Below, in pieces: positions 27,620 to 37,939 of a stretch of 64,000 nt of DNA; position 1 is the first letter of the stretch; every line of letters starts with the position of its first letter. The position numbers were made by a program, and so were the translations under genes. Source of the DNA: Oceanospirillum sediminis (GTDB taxonomy: Bacteria > Pseudomonadota > Gammaproteobacteria > Pseudomonadales > Halomonadaceae); the NCBI RefSeq assembly GCF_014164585.1, contig NZ_JACJFM010000007.1, positions 71,569 to 135,568 on the forward strand, given 5' to 3'. The notes under the pieces are model-generated. The model saw only the letters and a list, made by a program, of their open reading frames with translations. It had not been told where the DNA came from and ran no database searches.

Positions 27620-28762
27620 ATGTCACTACAGCTGGATTTTCGTATACACAGGGCCTCTTTTGAACTGAATGTGCAACTGCAGCTGCCCAATAAAGGAGTG
27701 ACCGTACTGTTTGGTCGTTCCGGCTCAGGTAAAACCACTCTGTTGCGCTGTATTGCCGGTCTGGAGTACCAGGCAGATGGTAAGCTGCGTTTTAACAATC
27801 AGATCTGGCAGAAAAAGACCTTCTGCCTGCCCGTTCATCAGCGGCCTCTGGGCTATGTGTTTCAGGAAGCCAGCCTGTTTCCTCATCTGAATGTGTTGAA
27901 AAATATGCAGTTCGGCTGGCAGCGCGTACACGAAAACAAACGCAGCGTTCAGTTTGAAGAGGTGGTACAACTGCTGGGGCTGGGCACACTCTTAAACCGG
28001 TACCCGTCACAGCTGTCTGGCGGACAACGACAACGGGTCGCTCTGGGCTGTGCCTTACTGACCAGCCCTGAACTGTTGCTGATGGATGAACCCATGGCCT
28101 CTCTGGATTCCACCAGTAAAGCGGATATTTTACCCTTTCTGGAAATGCTGAAAGAACGCTTACAGCTGCCAGTTATCTATGTTACTCACTCAATGGATGA
28201 AGTAACCCGACTGGCAGATCATCTGGTGTATCTGCAAAATGGTGAAGTACTGGCTCAGGGGCCATTACAACAGATGCTGACAGACCCTGACCTGCCCTTT
28301 ATCAGCACCGGGCAGGCTTCGACGGTATTACAGGCCCAGCTGAAATCCAGCGCCATAACGGAGGATTATCTGGCGGAATTGACCGTAGAAGGCCAGCGTC
28401 TGTTTATCAGCCAGCAGGATATCCCCCGGAATCACTTGCCCCGGAATAAGCAACTGCAAACTAATACGCATTTAGCCGATACGAAGCCATCAGGAGATGC
28501 AGGCTCACCCATTCGGGTGCGGGTCATGGCCAGAGATGTGGTGCTGGCGACATCACCGCCACAGCAGATCAGTCTGCTGAACTGCCTGCAGGTGAGGGTG
28601 ATGGATATCAGAGACGATAATAACCCCAGCCAGTCTCTGGTTCGGCTGGCTCTTGGCCAGCAGATTATGCTGGCCCGGATCTCAAGAAGGTCGATCACCC
28701 GGCTCGGTCTGAAACCTGATCAACAGGTTTATGCACTGATTAAGGGTATTGCACTGAACTGA
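27620..28762 (+). CDS. modC: Molybdate transporter ATPase ModC
   Basis: A 380-residue ABC ATPase. Walker A is GRSGSGKTT (about residues 33-41), the signature is LSGGQRQRVALG, and Walker B is LLLMDEPMASLD. The C-terminal part beyond residue 290 matches the molybdate-binding TOBE/Mop domain that is typical of ModC and extends it beyond ordinary ABC proteins. It powers molybdate import with ModAB. An AGGAG site seven bases upstream supports the start. It is convergent with nifQ with only 25 bases between. Confidence 0.95.
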   Translation: MSLQLDFRIHRASFELNVQLQLPNKGVTVLFGRSGSGKTTLLRCIAGLEYQADGKLRFNNQIWQKKTFCLPVHQRPLGYVFQEASLFPHLNVLKNMQFGWQRVHENKRSVQFEEVVQLLGLGTLLNRYPSQLSGGQRQRVALGCALLTSPELLLMDEPMASLDSTSKADILPFLEMLKERLQLPVIYVTHSMDEVTRLADHLVYLQNGEVLAQGPLQQMLTDPDLPFISTGQASTVLQAQLKSSAITEDYLAELTVEGQRLFISQQDIPRNHLPRNKQLQTNTHLADTKPSGDAGSPIRVRVMARDVVLATSPPQQISLLNCLQVRVMDIRDDNNPSQSLVRLALGQQIMLARISRRSITRLGLKPDQQVYALIKGIALN

Positions 28763-28787
28763 ACTAAATTGAACAACGCCGGCACAG

Positions 28788-29351
28788 CTATTCAGGGCTG
28801 AAGCATTCCTTGTATTCAACACAGGACTGACAGCTGGGCGAACGGCACATATTAATCCCGGTATCAACGCATAGCTGACGATAGAGAAATTTTTTCCAGC
28901 GCATGCCCAGCATATTTTTCTCCACCAGGCCGGGAAAGTTCAGCTGAATAAACTGCTGCAGATCACTGCGACACCAGAACCCCAGGTCATACCAGAGGTG
29001 ATCCGCTCCGGAACAACCCGCAGCCAGTATCTGAGCAAAAAAAACTTCGCTTTTGCAGCGTGCCGCCCGGTTAGCCAGTATTAATTCCACCAGCTGCTCA
29101 TGCTCCGGGGTGAAATGACGGCCTTCCCGATCCAGAAACAATCCCTTCAGGTCCTGCCGGGGAAAATACTGCTGCATCAGCAGATAGAATTCATCATCGG
29201 TCAGAGAGAGGGTTCCACTCAGAGCGGAATGACCTTCTGTCTGTGCCGCCAGCATTTTTGCCAGATGGATCGCATTACTGTCGCCATCGGACAGCGCGAC
29301 CCACTGACTGTAAGCCTGTTGTACACGGGGAGGTAAAAGTAATGCGTTCAT
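28788..29351 (-). CDS. nifQ: NifQ, molybdenum donor for FeMo-co
   Basis: A 187-residue NifQ. The C terminus carries the defining cysteine motif Cx4Cx2Cx5C (CRSPSCQSCVEYKEC), which binds an Fe-S/Mo cluster. NifQ supplies molybdenum for FeMo-co synthesis on NifEN. The ATG at 29351 follows GAGGTGGCT; an in-frame start at 29387 is less likely. It is the last gene of nifB-fdxN-nifQ and is positioned tail-to-tail with modC, so molybdenum import and use lie side by side. Confidence 0.93.
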   Translation of the reverse strand: MNALLLPPRVQQAYSQWVALSDGDSNAIHLAKMLAAQTEGHSALSGTLSLTDDEFYLLMQQYFPRQDLKGLFLDREGRHFTPEHEQLVELILANRAARCKSEVFFAQILAAGCSGADHLWYDLGFWCRSDLQQFIQLNFPGLVEKNMLGMRWKKFLYRQLCVDTGINMCRSPSCQSCVEYKECFSPE

Positions 29352-29475
29352 AGCCACCTCGCTGCTGCTGAATATCATCCTGATCAATCACTCTCTGATC
29401 CGGCTATTGTTCACTCCGGCACAACGGCCGGTATTCATTCACTATGAAGAATTAAAACGTCAGCTCAGCGCCCAC

Positions 29476-29727
29476 TCAGGCAGCACTGAGTGGAATAATG
29501 CCTGTCAGAGAACCCAGTGGATTCAGTTCATATCCCAGTTCATCCACAATCGCGCCTTCAACAGGGCAGATGCTGGCACACTGAGGGTCATCAAAATCAC
29601 CGGCGCACTCGGTACATAAAGTGCTATCAATCACAAACTGCATGTCCTGCTCTGAAATAGCATCATTAGGGCAGACCATGGCACAGGCCGTACAACTGAC
29701 GCAGCTATCCACAATTTCATAAGCCAT
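29476..29727 (-). CDS. fdxN: 2[4Fe-4S] ferredoxin FdxN
   Basis: A small ferredoxin of 83 residues. The first motif is CVSCTACAMVCP near residue 8; the second is CTECAGDFDDPQCASICP with the insertion between Cys ligands common to nif-linked FdxN. It lies between nifB and nifQ. FdxN-type ferredoxins support NifB activity in other diazotrophs. The start is taken as ATG 29727; a GTG one codon earlier is possible. The 163-base gap to nifB holds no other gene. Confidence 0.92.
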   Translation of the reverse strand: MAYEIVDSCVSCTACAMVCPNDAISEQDMQFVIDSTLCTECAGDFDDPQCASICPVEGAIVDELGYELNPLGSLTGIIPLSAA

Positions 29728-29890
29728 CACTCTTTCTCCCTGGCATACCTAAGATGCCAACCCGCTCAATCACGTAAGTTATCTCTGCTGACAGCACCAG
29801 TGCAGAACACTGAAACCGTCAGCTATTTTTCTTGTTCAGTTATCGGGGCCAGAGCAGGCATTCAGGTCGCCCTCTCTGCCCTCCGCTTTG

Positions 29891-31408
29891 TCAGGCGCTT
29901 TGTTGCTGTGTTTCAGACTCAGAACTCAATAAGTCCTTATCAGCCATCTCCTGATACACCGCCTGAATCGCATCTTCTATCGGCTCCAGAGCATGAGAGC
30001 CATCCGGCTGAATACCGGCATCCTCCAGTGCACTCCAGGGTTCATAGCCTACTTTTGAGCACAGCAACATTTCACAATCCTTCAGTTTGCTCAGTATCGT
30101 CTGCAGTACACTGTCCCCATCACCGCAGCTGCTGCTATTTTCACAATAGGGCTTATCAACCGAACGATGCCCCACAAAACGTACTCCCTGAGGGCTGGCT
30201 TCATAGATCAGAAACTCAGTGGCGTGGCCAAAATGCTGATTGACCAGCCCCCCGCCTTTGCTGGCGACGGCCATCAGAACCGGTCTGGATTGCGCTTCAG
30301 AAGAACAGAGCGTTGCATCAGGCAAAGAGACCTCTCCTCCGGCCTGCTGACGATGCAGTTGCTCCAGTAACTGTGCCTGGATCTGCTGGCGTTTTTCCAT
30401 CGCCGCATCGTAATCAATATCCATGGCAGCAATCTTTTCCAGAGTAAATTCCTCACCCCGGTCTTCGCCCAGCAGGCCAACAGCATCTGCCCGACACTGA
30501 CGACAGTGCCGCATCATATTCATATCTCCGGCACAGGCATCCTGCAGACTCTGCAACTCCTGATGAGTGGGTTCCCGCTGACCGGTCAGGCCAAAGTAGG
30601 TACCATGTTCTGGCTCAGCGATAATGGGCATCACATTATGTAAAAACGCGCCCTTTTCCTTTACCACCCGCGAGACTTCCAGCAGATGCTGGTCGTTAAT
30701 ACCCGGAATCATGACAGAATTAACTTTCACCAGAATCCCCCTGGCCACCAGCATTTCCAACCCCTTCTGTTGTTGTTCAATCAGGATACGGGCCGCTTCA
30801 ACACCTCTTACTCTCTTGTGATTCCAGAAGATCCAGGGATAAATTCTGGCACCAATTTCCGGGTCCAGACAGTTGATGGTGATAGTGACATGTTCAATAT
30901 TGTGCTGGCTGAGTTCCTCCACACAGTCTGGCAGATTCAGCCCATTGGTAGAGACGCATAACTTGATATCCGGTGTTTCCCGCGACAGCCGACGGAAGGT
31001 TTCAAAGGTTCTTTCAGGATTCGCCAGAGGATCACCGGGACCTGCAATCCCCAGTACCGTCATCTGAGGAATCGAAGCCGCAACCGCTTTGACTTTCTGA
31101 ATGGCCTGGTCCGGGCTGAGCACTTCAGAGACCACTCCCGGACGGGATTCGTTTGAGCAATCATATTTACGATTGCAGTAGTTACATTGAATATTACAGG
31201 CCGGAGCAACAGCTACATGCATGCGGGCAAAAAAGTGATGGGCCTGTTCTGAGAAGCAGGGATGATCTGCTACCCTGGCCTGAATATCAGCCGGTAGCTG
31301 GTTCACAGCTTGCTGACTGCTGCCACAGGAGCCTGATGAACAACCACCGGATGCTTGTTGCTCTATCGGATTGCTCACTGTCTTATCGATCAATACGGGC
31401 AGTTTCAC
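29891..31408 (-). CDS. nifB: NifB, FeMo-co precursor synthase
   Basis: A 505-residue NifB. The radical-SAM motif CNIQCNYC lies at residues 71-78, after HFFARMHVAVAPA. A C-terminal NifX-like domain (about residues 370-485, with GLVNQHFGHATEFLIYE) is fused, as in most proteobacterial NifB. The enzyme makes the 8Fe-9S-C NifB-co. The GTG at 31408 is chosen because AAGGAG lies six bases upstream; the ATG at 31438 has no ribosome site. A sigma54 promoter and two NifA sites precede it. Confidence 0.97.
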   Translation of the reverse strand: MKLPVLIDKTVSNPIEQQASGGCSSGSCGSSQQAVNQLPADIQARVADHPCFSEQAHHFFARMHVAVAPACNIQCNYCNRKYDCSNESRPGVVSEVLSPDQAIQKVKAVAASIPQMTVLGIAGPGDPLANPERTFETFRRLSRETPDIKLCVSTNGLNLPDCVEELSQHNIEHVTITINCLDPEIGARIYPWIFWNHKRVRGVEAARILIEQQQKGLEMLVARGILVKVNSVMIPGINDQHLLEVSRVVKEKGAFLHNVMPIIAEPEHGTYFGLTGQREPTHQELQSLQDACAGDMNMMRHCRQCRADAVGLLGEDRGEEFTLEKIAAMDIDYDAAMEKRQQIQAQLLEQLHRQQAGGEVSLPDATLCSSEAQSRPVLMAVASKGGGLVNQHFGHATEFLIYEASPQGVRFVGHRSVDKPYCENSSSCGDGDSVLQTILSKLKDCEMLLCSKVGYEPWSALEDAGIQPDGSHALEPIEDAIQAVYQEMADKDLLSSESETQQQSA

Positions 31409-31483
31409 GGTGATCTCCTTCAGGTTGCTCCCTGGCATGGAATCAGACTGAGCCGGGAGGTTTTAAGTCACTACTCCTGATAG

Positions 31484-31499
31484 GGCAAAACCCGTGCCG
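31484..31499 (-). promoter_or_regulatory. Sigma54 promoter of nifB
   Basis: On the minus strand CGGCACGGGTTTTGCC matches the consensus GGCACG-N4-TTGC with exact spacing, 76 bases before the GTG start. Confidence 0.85.
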
Positions 31500-31558
31500 C
31501 AGATGAAAAACAGATAACCTATTGTTTTTATTACCCATTAAAAAAAACAAAACAGATG

Positions 31559-31609
31559 TTGTACTAAACCTCACAAACCAGCACCTGATGCTTGTGAGGT
31601 TTAGTACAA
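31559..31609 (-). promoter_or_regulatory. Inverted repeat with two NifA sites between nifA and nifB
   Basis: Perfect 18-base arms at 31559-31576 and 31592-31609 are separated by 15 bases. Each arm contains a TGT-N10-ACA site (31560-31575 and 31593-31608). On the minus strand the second arm is followed shortly by a T-rich stretch, so the repeat can also act as the nifA terminator hairpin. The sites are centred about 69 and 102 bases from the nifB -24 element. Confidence 0.82.
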
Positions 31610-31644
31610 GTTGTTATGGGAATAAAGCGGAGGAACACAGTAAG

Positions 31645-33237
31645 TTACAACTGCTTCACACGAATATTGAGTGTCTGAATACGGTAGGCGATCTGTCTGG
31701 GCGTCATATTGAGCAAACGCGCTGCTTTTGCCTGTACCCAGCCCGCCTGCTCTAAAGCAGCGATAACCCGCTCCCGCTCATCTACTGACTCATCCAGCAG
31801 ATCAATATCCCCTCCTCTGGCGCCCGTTACCTGCTCATCAATGCCGGTTAACAGCACCTGATCACGATCAATCGTTCCGTCGCCAGACATTACAGATGCC
31901 CTCTCCAGACAGTTTTCCAGCTCTCTGACATTACCCGGCCATTGATGATGCATCAGCACTCTCAAAGCATCATCCGTGATATTCAGAGGACGTTTCTGAG
32001 CCGTAGAAATTTTCTGCAACAGAAAGTGAGCAATATCAGGAATATCTTCCAGCCGGTCGCGCAATGCAGGGATCATCACAGGCATAACATTCAGACGATA
32101 ATAAAGATCTTCCCGAAACCTGCCTTCTCCGACATCAGCTTCCAGATCCCTGTGGGTCGCCGCCACGACACGCACATCGATTTTAATGGTCCGGCTGCCG
32201 CCCACTCGCTCAAACTCTCCTTCCTGCAGAATACGCAAAAGCTTCGCCTGAAAGCTGGCAGAGACTTCACCAATTTCATCCAGAAACAAAGTGCCATTAT
32301 CAGCCTGCTCAAAGCGCCCCTGCCGTTGCGAAACAGCTCCGGTAAAAGCCCCTTTTTCATGCCCGAACAGCTCAGATTCCAGCAGGTTTTCTGGTAGTGC
32401 CGCGCAGTTCACCTTAATAAATGGGCCTTTAACACGGGGAGAGTTATAGTGAATTGCATTAGCAATCAGCTCTTTACCCGTTCCTGTTTCCCCTCGGATC
32501 AGCACCGTTGTATTCCATTTAGCGACCTGACGCACCTGCTCAAACACCTTACGCATCGCATGAGCCCGGCCAATAATATTGTCGAATCCATACTGGTTAC
32601 GTACCGTACGTTTCAGCTGGTCCCTTTCATCCCTCAATACCCTGCGCTCCTGCTCTACCTGCCTGGACAGGCGGACACTCTGACCGATCAGGTTAGCTGT
32701 CATAGCCAGAAAGCGGGCTCTTTCATTCAGCAAACCACGCTGACTACTGCTGGGCTGAGCGGCCAGTACACCCAGTACATCATCTCCACTCTGAATCGGC
32801 ACACCAATAAAAGGGCGTTCCGGATCATAAACCCCTAATCGACCCAGAAACCGGGAGTCGTCAGTAATCCTCTCCAGCAGCAAAGGTTGTCTGCTACCCA
32901 GCACTTCGCCGACAATCCCTTCGCCGGGACGGTATACAACATCCTCCGCATTCAACTCCGGCATACCATGCAGGGCATACACCACCATCGCTTCCTGATC
33001 AGGAGGAACCAGCCCCACCAGACCTCGCTCCAGCCCAACCCGGCGATGCAGTACCTCCAGTAAAAGACTCAGAGTTTCCTGTAAATCCAGTGACTCAGAC
33101 AAGACCTGACTGACCTGAAACAGAGTTTCCAGCTCTCCGGCCTGTACCGCCTGCAGCATATCCGGGCTCAGACTTTCATCATCACTTCCGGTAACAACCA
33201 CCGGTGAACCTTTCTCGCAAACGTAAGAATCATGCAT
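31645..33237 (-). CDS. nifA: Nif transcriptional activator NifA
   Basis: Sigma54 activator of 530 residues: N-terminal GAF domain (about 40-195), AAA+ domain with Walker A GETGTGKE at 249-256 and GAFTGA at 296-301, and a C-terminal Fis-type helix-turn-helix ([19 protein letters not shown]). The linker between the AAA+ and DNA-binding parts lacks the cysteines seen in oxygen-sensitive NifA proteins, in line with regulation through NifL. It overlaps nifL by eight bases. It should act at the TGT-N10-ACA sites reported here. Confidence 0.97.
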   Translation of the reverse strand: MHDSYVCEKGSPVVVTGSDDESLSPDMLQAVQAGELETLFQVSQVLSESLDLQETLSLLLEVLHRRVGLERGLVGLVPPDQEAMVVYALHGMPELNAEDVVYRPGEGIVGEVLGSRQPLLLERITDDSRFLGRLGVYDPERPFIGVPIQSGDDVLGVLAAQPSSSQRGLLNERARFLAMTANLIGQSVRLSRQVEQERRVLRDERDQLKRTVRNQYGFDNIIGRAHAMRKVFEQVRQVAKWNTTVLIRGETGTGKELIANAIHYNSPRVKGPFIKVNCAALPENLLESELFGHEKGAFTGAVSQRQGRFEQADNGTLFLDEIGEVSASFQAKLLRILQEGEFERVGGSRTIKIDVRVVAATHRDLEADVGEGRFREDLYYRLNVMPVMIPALRDRLEDIPDIAHFLLQKISTAQKRPLNITDDALRVLMHHQWPGNVRELENCLERASVMSGDGTIDRDQVLLTGIDEQVTGARGGDIDLLDESVDERERVIAALEQAGWVQAKAARLLNMTPRQIAYRIQTLNIRVKQL

Positions 33238-34768
33238 GACAGATTTGCACCTTTATCCGGCAGCCCCGGGTATATCCCGGGTCAATTTCTAATGTTCCCT
33301 GATGCTTGTTGACAATATCCTGTGCCAGAGTAAATCCCATTCCCAGATGTCCCTTGCCTGGCGGGTGGGTGGTGTAAAACGGCTCAAACACCTTCAGTTG
33401 CTTATTCTTATCAATGCCGGGGCCGGTATCCTGAATAATAATCTCCACCCCTGAGCCTGCAGAGCGAGTCTGCAGATACAGCTCCCGAATCTCCGAACGC
33501 CCTATGATCATGGCTTCTGTGGCATTATCCAGCAGCAACTTGAACAACGTGGTCAGCTCTGTCGGCTTTCCGGGAAGCCCTGGCAGGTCAACCTCTGGCT
33601 GCCACTCCACGACAATGCCAGCAGCTAATAGTCTCGGCGTCAGTAAACTCAGGGTATTTCTCAGTACTTCATTCACATTAACCAGAGTCGTCGCTTCTTC
33701 ATGAGGTTCCGGCAGACAGGCACTGAGTGTGGTTAAGGTCTGCTGGCCAGCACTCTGCACTTCCTTAAACAGATGCAGTAATCCCTGCGGATCAATCTGA
33801 CTGCGTCGGGAAACCAGCCTGGCAGCCGCATTGATCATATTCAGAGGACGTTCCAGCTGATAAATAGCGCCTGACAGCGTCTCGCGTACGCTGCGAATCC
33901 GTTCCTGCTCCTGCAACAAAGCCTGCAGATCACTGAGATGCAGTTGAGTCTGCTGCTGCTTAAGGTCAGTGATATCCTGCAGGGTGATCAGCAGATACTG
34001 GCTGCTTTTATTGTCGTAAAATCCCTCCGCACTGGCATCCTGTTCATTGACTGCAGAACCAGAACAGCTGAACCATAAAGGCTGAGCTTTATCCAGCGGC
34101 TGCAGATCAATTTCCAGAGCAGAAAAACCGGTCGAGAATACGTTTTCCAGGCAGAACTGCTCTGGCCATAACTGCTGGAGGCGTTCAATCACCCGGTTAA
34201 TAAAGCCTTTTTCCAGTTTCTGCTCCAGCTCCAGAAAACTACGATTGCGCAATACCGGTACTAAGCTATCATCCAGGGTGACCATAGCAGCCTGAGTGGC
34301 ATCCAGTGCCGATTCAATCAGTGCCTGCTGATTATTCACCTGATGCTCAAGGCGATGTACATCCGTCACATCCCGTTGCATCCCCAGATAATGACTGATA
34401 TCACCTTCGGCATTCAGTACCGGCGTAATGGTCAGGTCAGCCAGATAACGGGAGCCATCCTTCCGGCGGTTTACCAGTACGCCCTTCCAGGGCTGCTTAC
34501 GTTCAAGCTGAGCCCACAGGCTATCGTAAACCAGCCGGGGAGTGACTTTGTAAGACAGTATTGACTGATTCAGTCCGGCGACTTCCCCGATTGAGTAACC
34601 TGTCACCTTCTCAAAAGCCGGATTTGCATACAGAATCCTGGCATCAGGATCTGTAATAGTGATCGCTACTGCCGCCTGTTCAACAGCCAGCTGAAATACT
34701 TTCTGCGGTAGTATCTCGGCATAGGGATTGGCAACAGATCCTTTATAAACATCATCAGTTTCCGACAT
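33230..34768 (-). CDS. nifL: Redox/nitrogen sensor anti-activator NifL
   Basis: A 512-residue NifL. The N-terminal PAS domain (about 25-140, with [18 protein letters not shown] and [13 protein letters not shown]) is the FAD redox sensor; a second, diverged PAS region and a coiled segment follow. The C-terminal GHKL ATPase-like part contains [17 protein letters not shown] and [16 protein letters not shown]. NifL inhibits NifA when oxidised or nitrogen-replete. AGAGGA precedes the start. It is cotranscribed with nifA. Confidence 0.95.
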   Translation of the reverse strand: MSETDDVYKGSVANPYAEILPQKVFQLAVEQAAVAITITDPDARILYANPAFEKVTGYSIGEVAGLNQSILSYKVTPRLVYDSLWAQLERKQPWKGVLVNRRKDGSRYLADLTITPVLNAEGDISHYLGMQRDVTDVHRLEHQVNNQQALIESALDATQAAMVTLDDSLVPVLRNRSFLELEQKLEKGFINRVIERLQQLWPEQFCLENVFSTGFSALEIDLQPLDKAQPLWFSCSGSAVNEQDASAEGFYDNKSSQYLLITLQDITDLKQQQTQLHLSDLQALLQEQERIRSVRETLSGAIYQLERPLNMINAAARLVSRRSQIDPQGLLHLFKEVQSAGQQTLTTLSACLPEPHEEATTLVNVNEVLRNTLSLLTPRLLAAGIVVEWQPEVDLPGLPGKPTELTTLFKLLLDNATEAMIIGRSEIRELYLQTRSAGSGVEIIIQDTGPGIDKNKQLKVFEPFYTTHPPGKGHLGMGFTLAQDIVNKHQGTLEIDPGYTRGCRIKVQICHA

Positions 34769-34884
34769 GCCTGTATCCTCTTTTTATTCCGCCCGGGTTT
34801 TCACAATCCGGCCAGAACAGCCTGATCCCCTGCGGTTTGCTTTATCACGGTTTGTATTACCACGGCACACTGGAACGCTCTTCC

Positions 34885-34900
34885 TGCAACAGCCCCACCT
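34885..34900 (-). promoter_or_regulatory. Weak candidate sigma54 promoter of nifLA
   Basis: On the minus strand AGGTGGGGCTGTTGCA has GG-N10-GC and a TTGCA -12 element, but the -24 is poor. No NtrC-type GCAC-N7-GTGC site was noticed, so a sigma70 promoter is also possible. The 472-base gap 34769-35240 contains no supported gene. Confidence 0.4.
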
Positions 34901-35068
34901 GTAACATTAAGAAAAACTGCGTAACTCAGTGTAAAAAGAAATGTGAAGCACTTTTTTTATTGCAAACAGGGGTAATGCAACGCTTATACCAATACATTTT
35001 GTACTGTTATTTCAGGAATAAAGCGCTCAGAAAGTCGACACTTAAGATCATCAGGCGGATATCAGGGT

Positions 35069-35084
35069 TGTCGGCTTTCTGACA
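35069..35084 (+). promoter_or_regulatory. NifA-type site upstream of rnfA
   Basis: TGTCGGCTTTCTGACA fits TGT-N10-ACA and is nearly palindromic. It lies about 107 bases upstream of the rnfA -24 element. Confidence 0.75.
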
Positions 35085-35181
35085 AAAACAACGGACTTAT
35101 CGGCTCTGCAACACAGACAAATGCAACGATCATGGAGCAAAAATAGCGGAAATGTGCTTTAAAAGGGCACTTTTCACCGAA

Positions 35182-35197
35182 TGGCATACTCCTTGCG
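35182..35197 (+). promoter_or_regulatory. Sigma54 promoter of rnfABCDGEH
   Basis: TGGCATACTCCTTGCG matches GG-N10-GC with good -24 and -12 elements, 44 bases before rnfA. Confidence 0.85.
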
Positions 35198-35240
35198 TTA
35201 ACAGGATGTAACACGCAGTTTTGTTTAAAGGAGCAATCTG

Positions 35241-35816
35241 ATGTCAGAGTATCTGTTGCTGATTATCTCCACAGCACTGGTCAACAATGTCGTGCTGATC
35301 AAGTTTCTTGGCCTCTGCCCTCTGATGGGAGTATCCACCAAAATGGATGGAGCTCTGGGTATGGGGCTGGCCACCACTTTTGTTCTGACACTGGCAGCAG
35401 CCGCCAGCTGGATGCTGGAAAACTGGCTGTTAACTCCGCTGGGACTGGAGTATCTGCGTATTCTGGCCTTTATTCTGGTCATTGCGACCGTGGTGCAGTT
35501 TACCGAAATGCTGATTCGGAAGCTGAGCCCGGCCCTGTATCAGGTGCTCGGTATCTACCTGCCTTTAATCACGACAAACTGCGCAGTGCTGGGTGTCGCT
35601 CTGCTGAATGTACAACAAAGTCATAGTTTTCTGCAGAGCCTGATCTACGGTACAGGCTCCGCACTGGGGTTCACCCTGGTGCTGGTGCTATTTGCCGGAT
35701 TGCGTGAACGTCTGGCAGTGCTGGATGTACCGGTACTGTATCAAGGAGCCCCTATCGCTTATATCGTCGCCGGTCTGCTCTCCGTAGCCTTTATGGGCTT
35801 TGCTGGCCTGGCCTGA
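35241..35816 (+). CDS. rnfA: Rnf complex subunit RnfA
   Basis: A 191-residue integral membrane protein with about six transmembrane helices. The [18 protein letters not shown] segment near residue 14 and [17 protein letters not shown] in the middle are signatures of RnfA/NqrE. These cysteines hold an Fe-S cluster in the membrane part of Rnf. The complex uses ion gradient energy to drive electrons from NADH to ferredoxin for nitrogenase. AAAGGAG precedes the start. It leads the NifA/sigma54-controlled rnf operon. Confidence 0.95.
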   Translation: MSEYLLLIISTALVNNVVLIKFLGLCPLMGVSTKMDGALGMGLATTFVLTLAAAASWMLENWLLTPLGLEYLRILAFILVIATVVQFTEMLIRKLSPALYQVLGIYLPLITTNCAVLGVALLNVQQSHSFLQSLIYGTGSALGFTLVLVLFAGLRERLAVLDVPVLYQGAPIAYIVAGLLSVAFMGFAGLA

Positions 35817-35893
35817 ACCCCCGGATACTTACTTTCTCCATCGTTTAACAGACAGTACGACCAGAGTTACTGAGTCACCAAGGAGTCATCATT

Positions 35894-36418
35894 ATGTTAA
35901 TGGCAGTATTACCTCTGACCCTGCTGGGCGCATTTCTTGGTCTGGTGCTGGGCATCGCGTCCCGGTTATTAAAAGTCGAACGCAGCAATGTGGCAGAAGA
36001 GATCGAACAGCTGCTACCCGGTACTCAATGCGGTCAGTGTGGCAACCCCAGTTGTGGAGCAGCCGCTGAAGCGGTTGTTGCAGGAGATCTGCCGCCAACA
36101 TTCTGCCCTCCCGGAGGCAAAGCCGTTGCCGAAGCCATTGCCGGGAAACTGGGTATCCCTCTGGATAGCAGTGCCATGTGTGATGAAGGCCCCAGAATCG
36201 CACTGATCAACGAATCCCTCTGTATCGGCTGTACCCGCTGCTACAAGGTGTGCCCGACAGATGCCATTTTAGGTTCGGCCAAACAGATGCATGTGGTGTT
36301 TGAACAGGCCTGTACAGCCTGTGGTAAATGTGAAGACGTTTGCCCGACAGAATGTATCAGCATGGTCGCCATCAAACCGACCCTGCACACCTGGACATGG
36401 AGCCAGCCCACAGCCTGA
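35894..36418 (+). CDS. rnfB: Rnf complex subunit RnfB
   Basis: A 174-residue Fe-S protein. One N-terminal membrane helix is followed by a four-cysteine cluster domain (LLPGTQCGQCGNPSCGAAAEA and FCPPGG), then two ferredoxin motifs CIGCTRCYKVCP and CTACGKCEDVCP. It passes electrons to ferredoxin at the cytoplasmic face. It starts behind AAGGAG, 77 bases after rnfA. Confidence 0.95.
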   Translation: MLMAVLPLTLLGAFLGLVLGIASRLLKVERSNVAEEIEQLLPGTQCGQCGNPSCGAAAEAVVAGDLPPTFCPPGGKAVAEAIAGKLGIPLDSSAMCDEGPRIALINESLCIGCTRCYKVCPTDAILGSAKQMHVVFEQACTACGKCEDVCPTECISMVAIKPTLHTWTWSQPTA

Positions 36419-36470
36419 TCATCTCCCGGAGATCAGCCTTTTTGTTTTGAATCAACAAGGAGTCACCCAG

Positions 36471-37937
36471 ATGTTCAGGAAAACAGTCCGTGGCGGAGTA
36501 CACCCTTGCGGTCATAAATCATTGAGTAATGACAGTCCGATCAGATACTTTCCACTGTCTGACACCCTCTATGTTTCTATGCAACAGCATATCGGTGCAC
36601 CGGCCAGCCCGGTAGTCAGACCCGGCGATCATGTCCTTAAAGGCCAGCTGATTGCCAGCAGTCAGGGCAATATATCCGCACCGGTGCATGCGCCGACATC
36701 AGGCAGAATACTGGCTCTGGCAGAACATACCGCACCACACCCTTCTGGCCTGCCAGTGCTGGTTGCCACACTGGAACCGGATGGTCTGGATGAATGGGGG
36801 GCTCTGAATCCTCCGTCAGACCCTATGGCATTATCTCCTGAAGAGGTCTGCATACGTATCGGAGCAGCCGGTATTGTCGGTATGGGTGGTGCAACCTTTC
36901 CATCGGCAGTCAAACTGAACCTGAGCCTGAATAGTCAGATACAGACTCTGATTATTAATGGCGGGGAATGCGAACCTTATCTGAGCTGTGATGATCGTCT
37001 GATGCGGGAGCGAGCTACCCTGATCATTCAGGGGATTCTGTTGATGCAGCATGCCGTTCAGGCCCGGGAGGTGCTGGTTGGCATAGAGGATAACAAGCCA
37101 GATGCTATTTCAGCGATGCAACAAGCTGCTCAGGGCAGCGGAGTACAGGTTATCCCGGTACCCAGCCAGTACCCTATGGGCTCTGAAAAGCAGCTGATTC
37201 AGCAACTGACCGGAATCGAAATTCCCGCCATGAGCCGTGCCGCAGCCAGTGGCATTATCGTACATAATGTGGCGACCGCCTATGCAGCCGCAGAGGCCCT
37301 GTATCAGGGAAAACCGCTGGTTTCCCGTATTGTTACCCTGAGTGGCGGTGCGGTGACACATCCAGGAAACTGGCAAGTCCCCCTGGGAACTCTGGCCAGC
37401 CATTTCCTGAACAGGGCCAGTGGCTTTAACGAAAAACCAGCTCGCCTGATTATGGGAGGCCCCATGATGGGCATTCAGCTACCGGATCTGAATGTGCCTG
37501 TCATTAAAGGCACCAGCGGCATTCTGGCATTAACCGAAAATGAGATAAACCATACAAATCCCGGCCCTTGTGTACGCTGTGGCAACTGTGTCCGCTCCTG
37601 CCCTATGGGCTTATTGCCTCTGGAGATGGCCGCTAATATCCGCAGTGGTGAATTGAAAAAAGCAAACGAACTGGGACTGCATGACTGCGTTGCCTGTGGT
37701 GCCTGTAGCTATATCTGCCCATCCAGTATTCCTCTTACTCACCTGTTCAATTACGCCAAAGGCGAGCTGGCCCAGCAGCAGAAAGCCCGACAGAAAATGG
37801 AAAACACTAAGGTTCTGGCACAACGACGTGAACGACGACTGGAACGTCAGGCAAAAGAAAAAGAAGCCCTGATGGCTGCAAGACGAGCAGCGGCCGCAGC
37901 CAAAAAAGCAGCTCAGCAACAGAAAGAGGAGGCTTAG
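36471..37937 (+). CDS. rnfC: Rnf complex subunit RnfC
   Basis: A 488-residue NADH-side subunit. The N-terminal part carries RGGVHPCGHKS and the NADH/FMN-binding stretch GAAGIVGMGGATFPSAVKL with INGGECEPYLSCDDRLM. Two ferredoxin motifs, CVRCGNCVRSCP and CVACGACSYICP, lie near residues 367-420. The C-terminal 60 residues are Lys/Glu/Ala/Arg-rich, a shorter version of the tail in E. coli RsxC. The start at 36471 is preferred to earlier ATGs because AAGGAG is upstream and earlier codons would overlap rnfB. It is three bases from rnfD. Confidence 0.95.
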   Translation: MFRKTVRGGVHPCGHKSLSNDSPIRYFPLSDTLYVSMQQHIGAPASPVVRPGDHVLKGQLIASSQGNISAPVHAPTSGRILALAEHTAPHPSGLPVLVATLEPDGLDEWGALNPPSDPMALSPEEVCIRIGAAGIVGMGGATFPSAVKLNLSLNSQIQTLIINGGECEPYLSCDDRLMRERATLIIQGILLMQHAVQAREVLVGIEDNKPDAISAMQQAAQGSGVQVIPVPSQYPMGSEKQLIQQLTGIEIPAMSRAAASGIIVHNVATAYAAAEALYQGKPLVSRIVTLSGGAVTHPGNWQVPLGTLASHFLNRASGFNEKPARLIMGGPMMGIQLPDLNVPVIKGTSGILALTENEINHTNPGPCVRCGNCVRSCPMGLLPLEMAANIRSGELKKANELGLHDCVACGACSYICPSSIPLTHLFNYAKGELAQQQKARQKMENTKVLAQRRERRLERQAKEKEALMAARRAAAAAKKAAQQQKEEA

Positions 37938-37939
37938 AG

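Noticed and set aside
31410-31438. ATG at 31438 as nifB start
   Set aside because: No ribosome site is present, whereas GTG at 31408 has AAGGAG at good spacing.
34837-35082. An 81-codon frame in the nifL-rnfA gap
   Set aside because: It overlaps the candidate nifL promoter and the rnf NifA site, has no ribosome site and an implausible composition.
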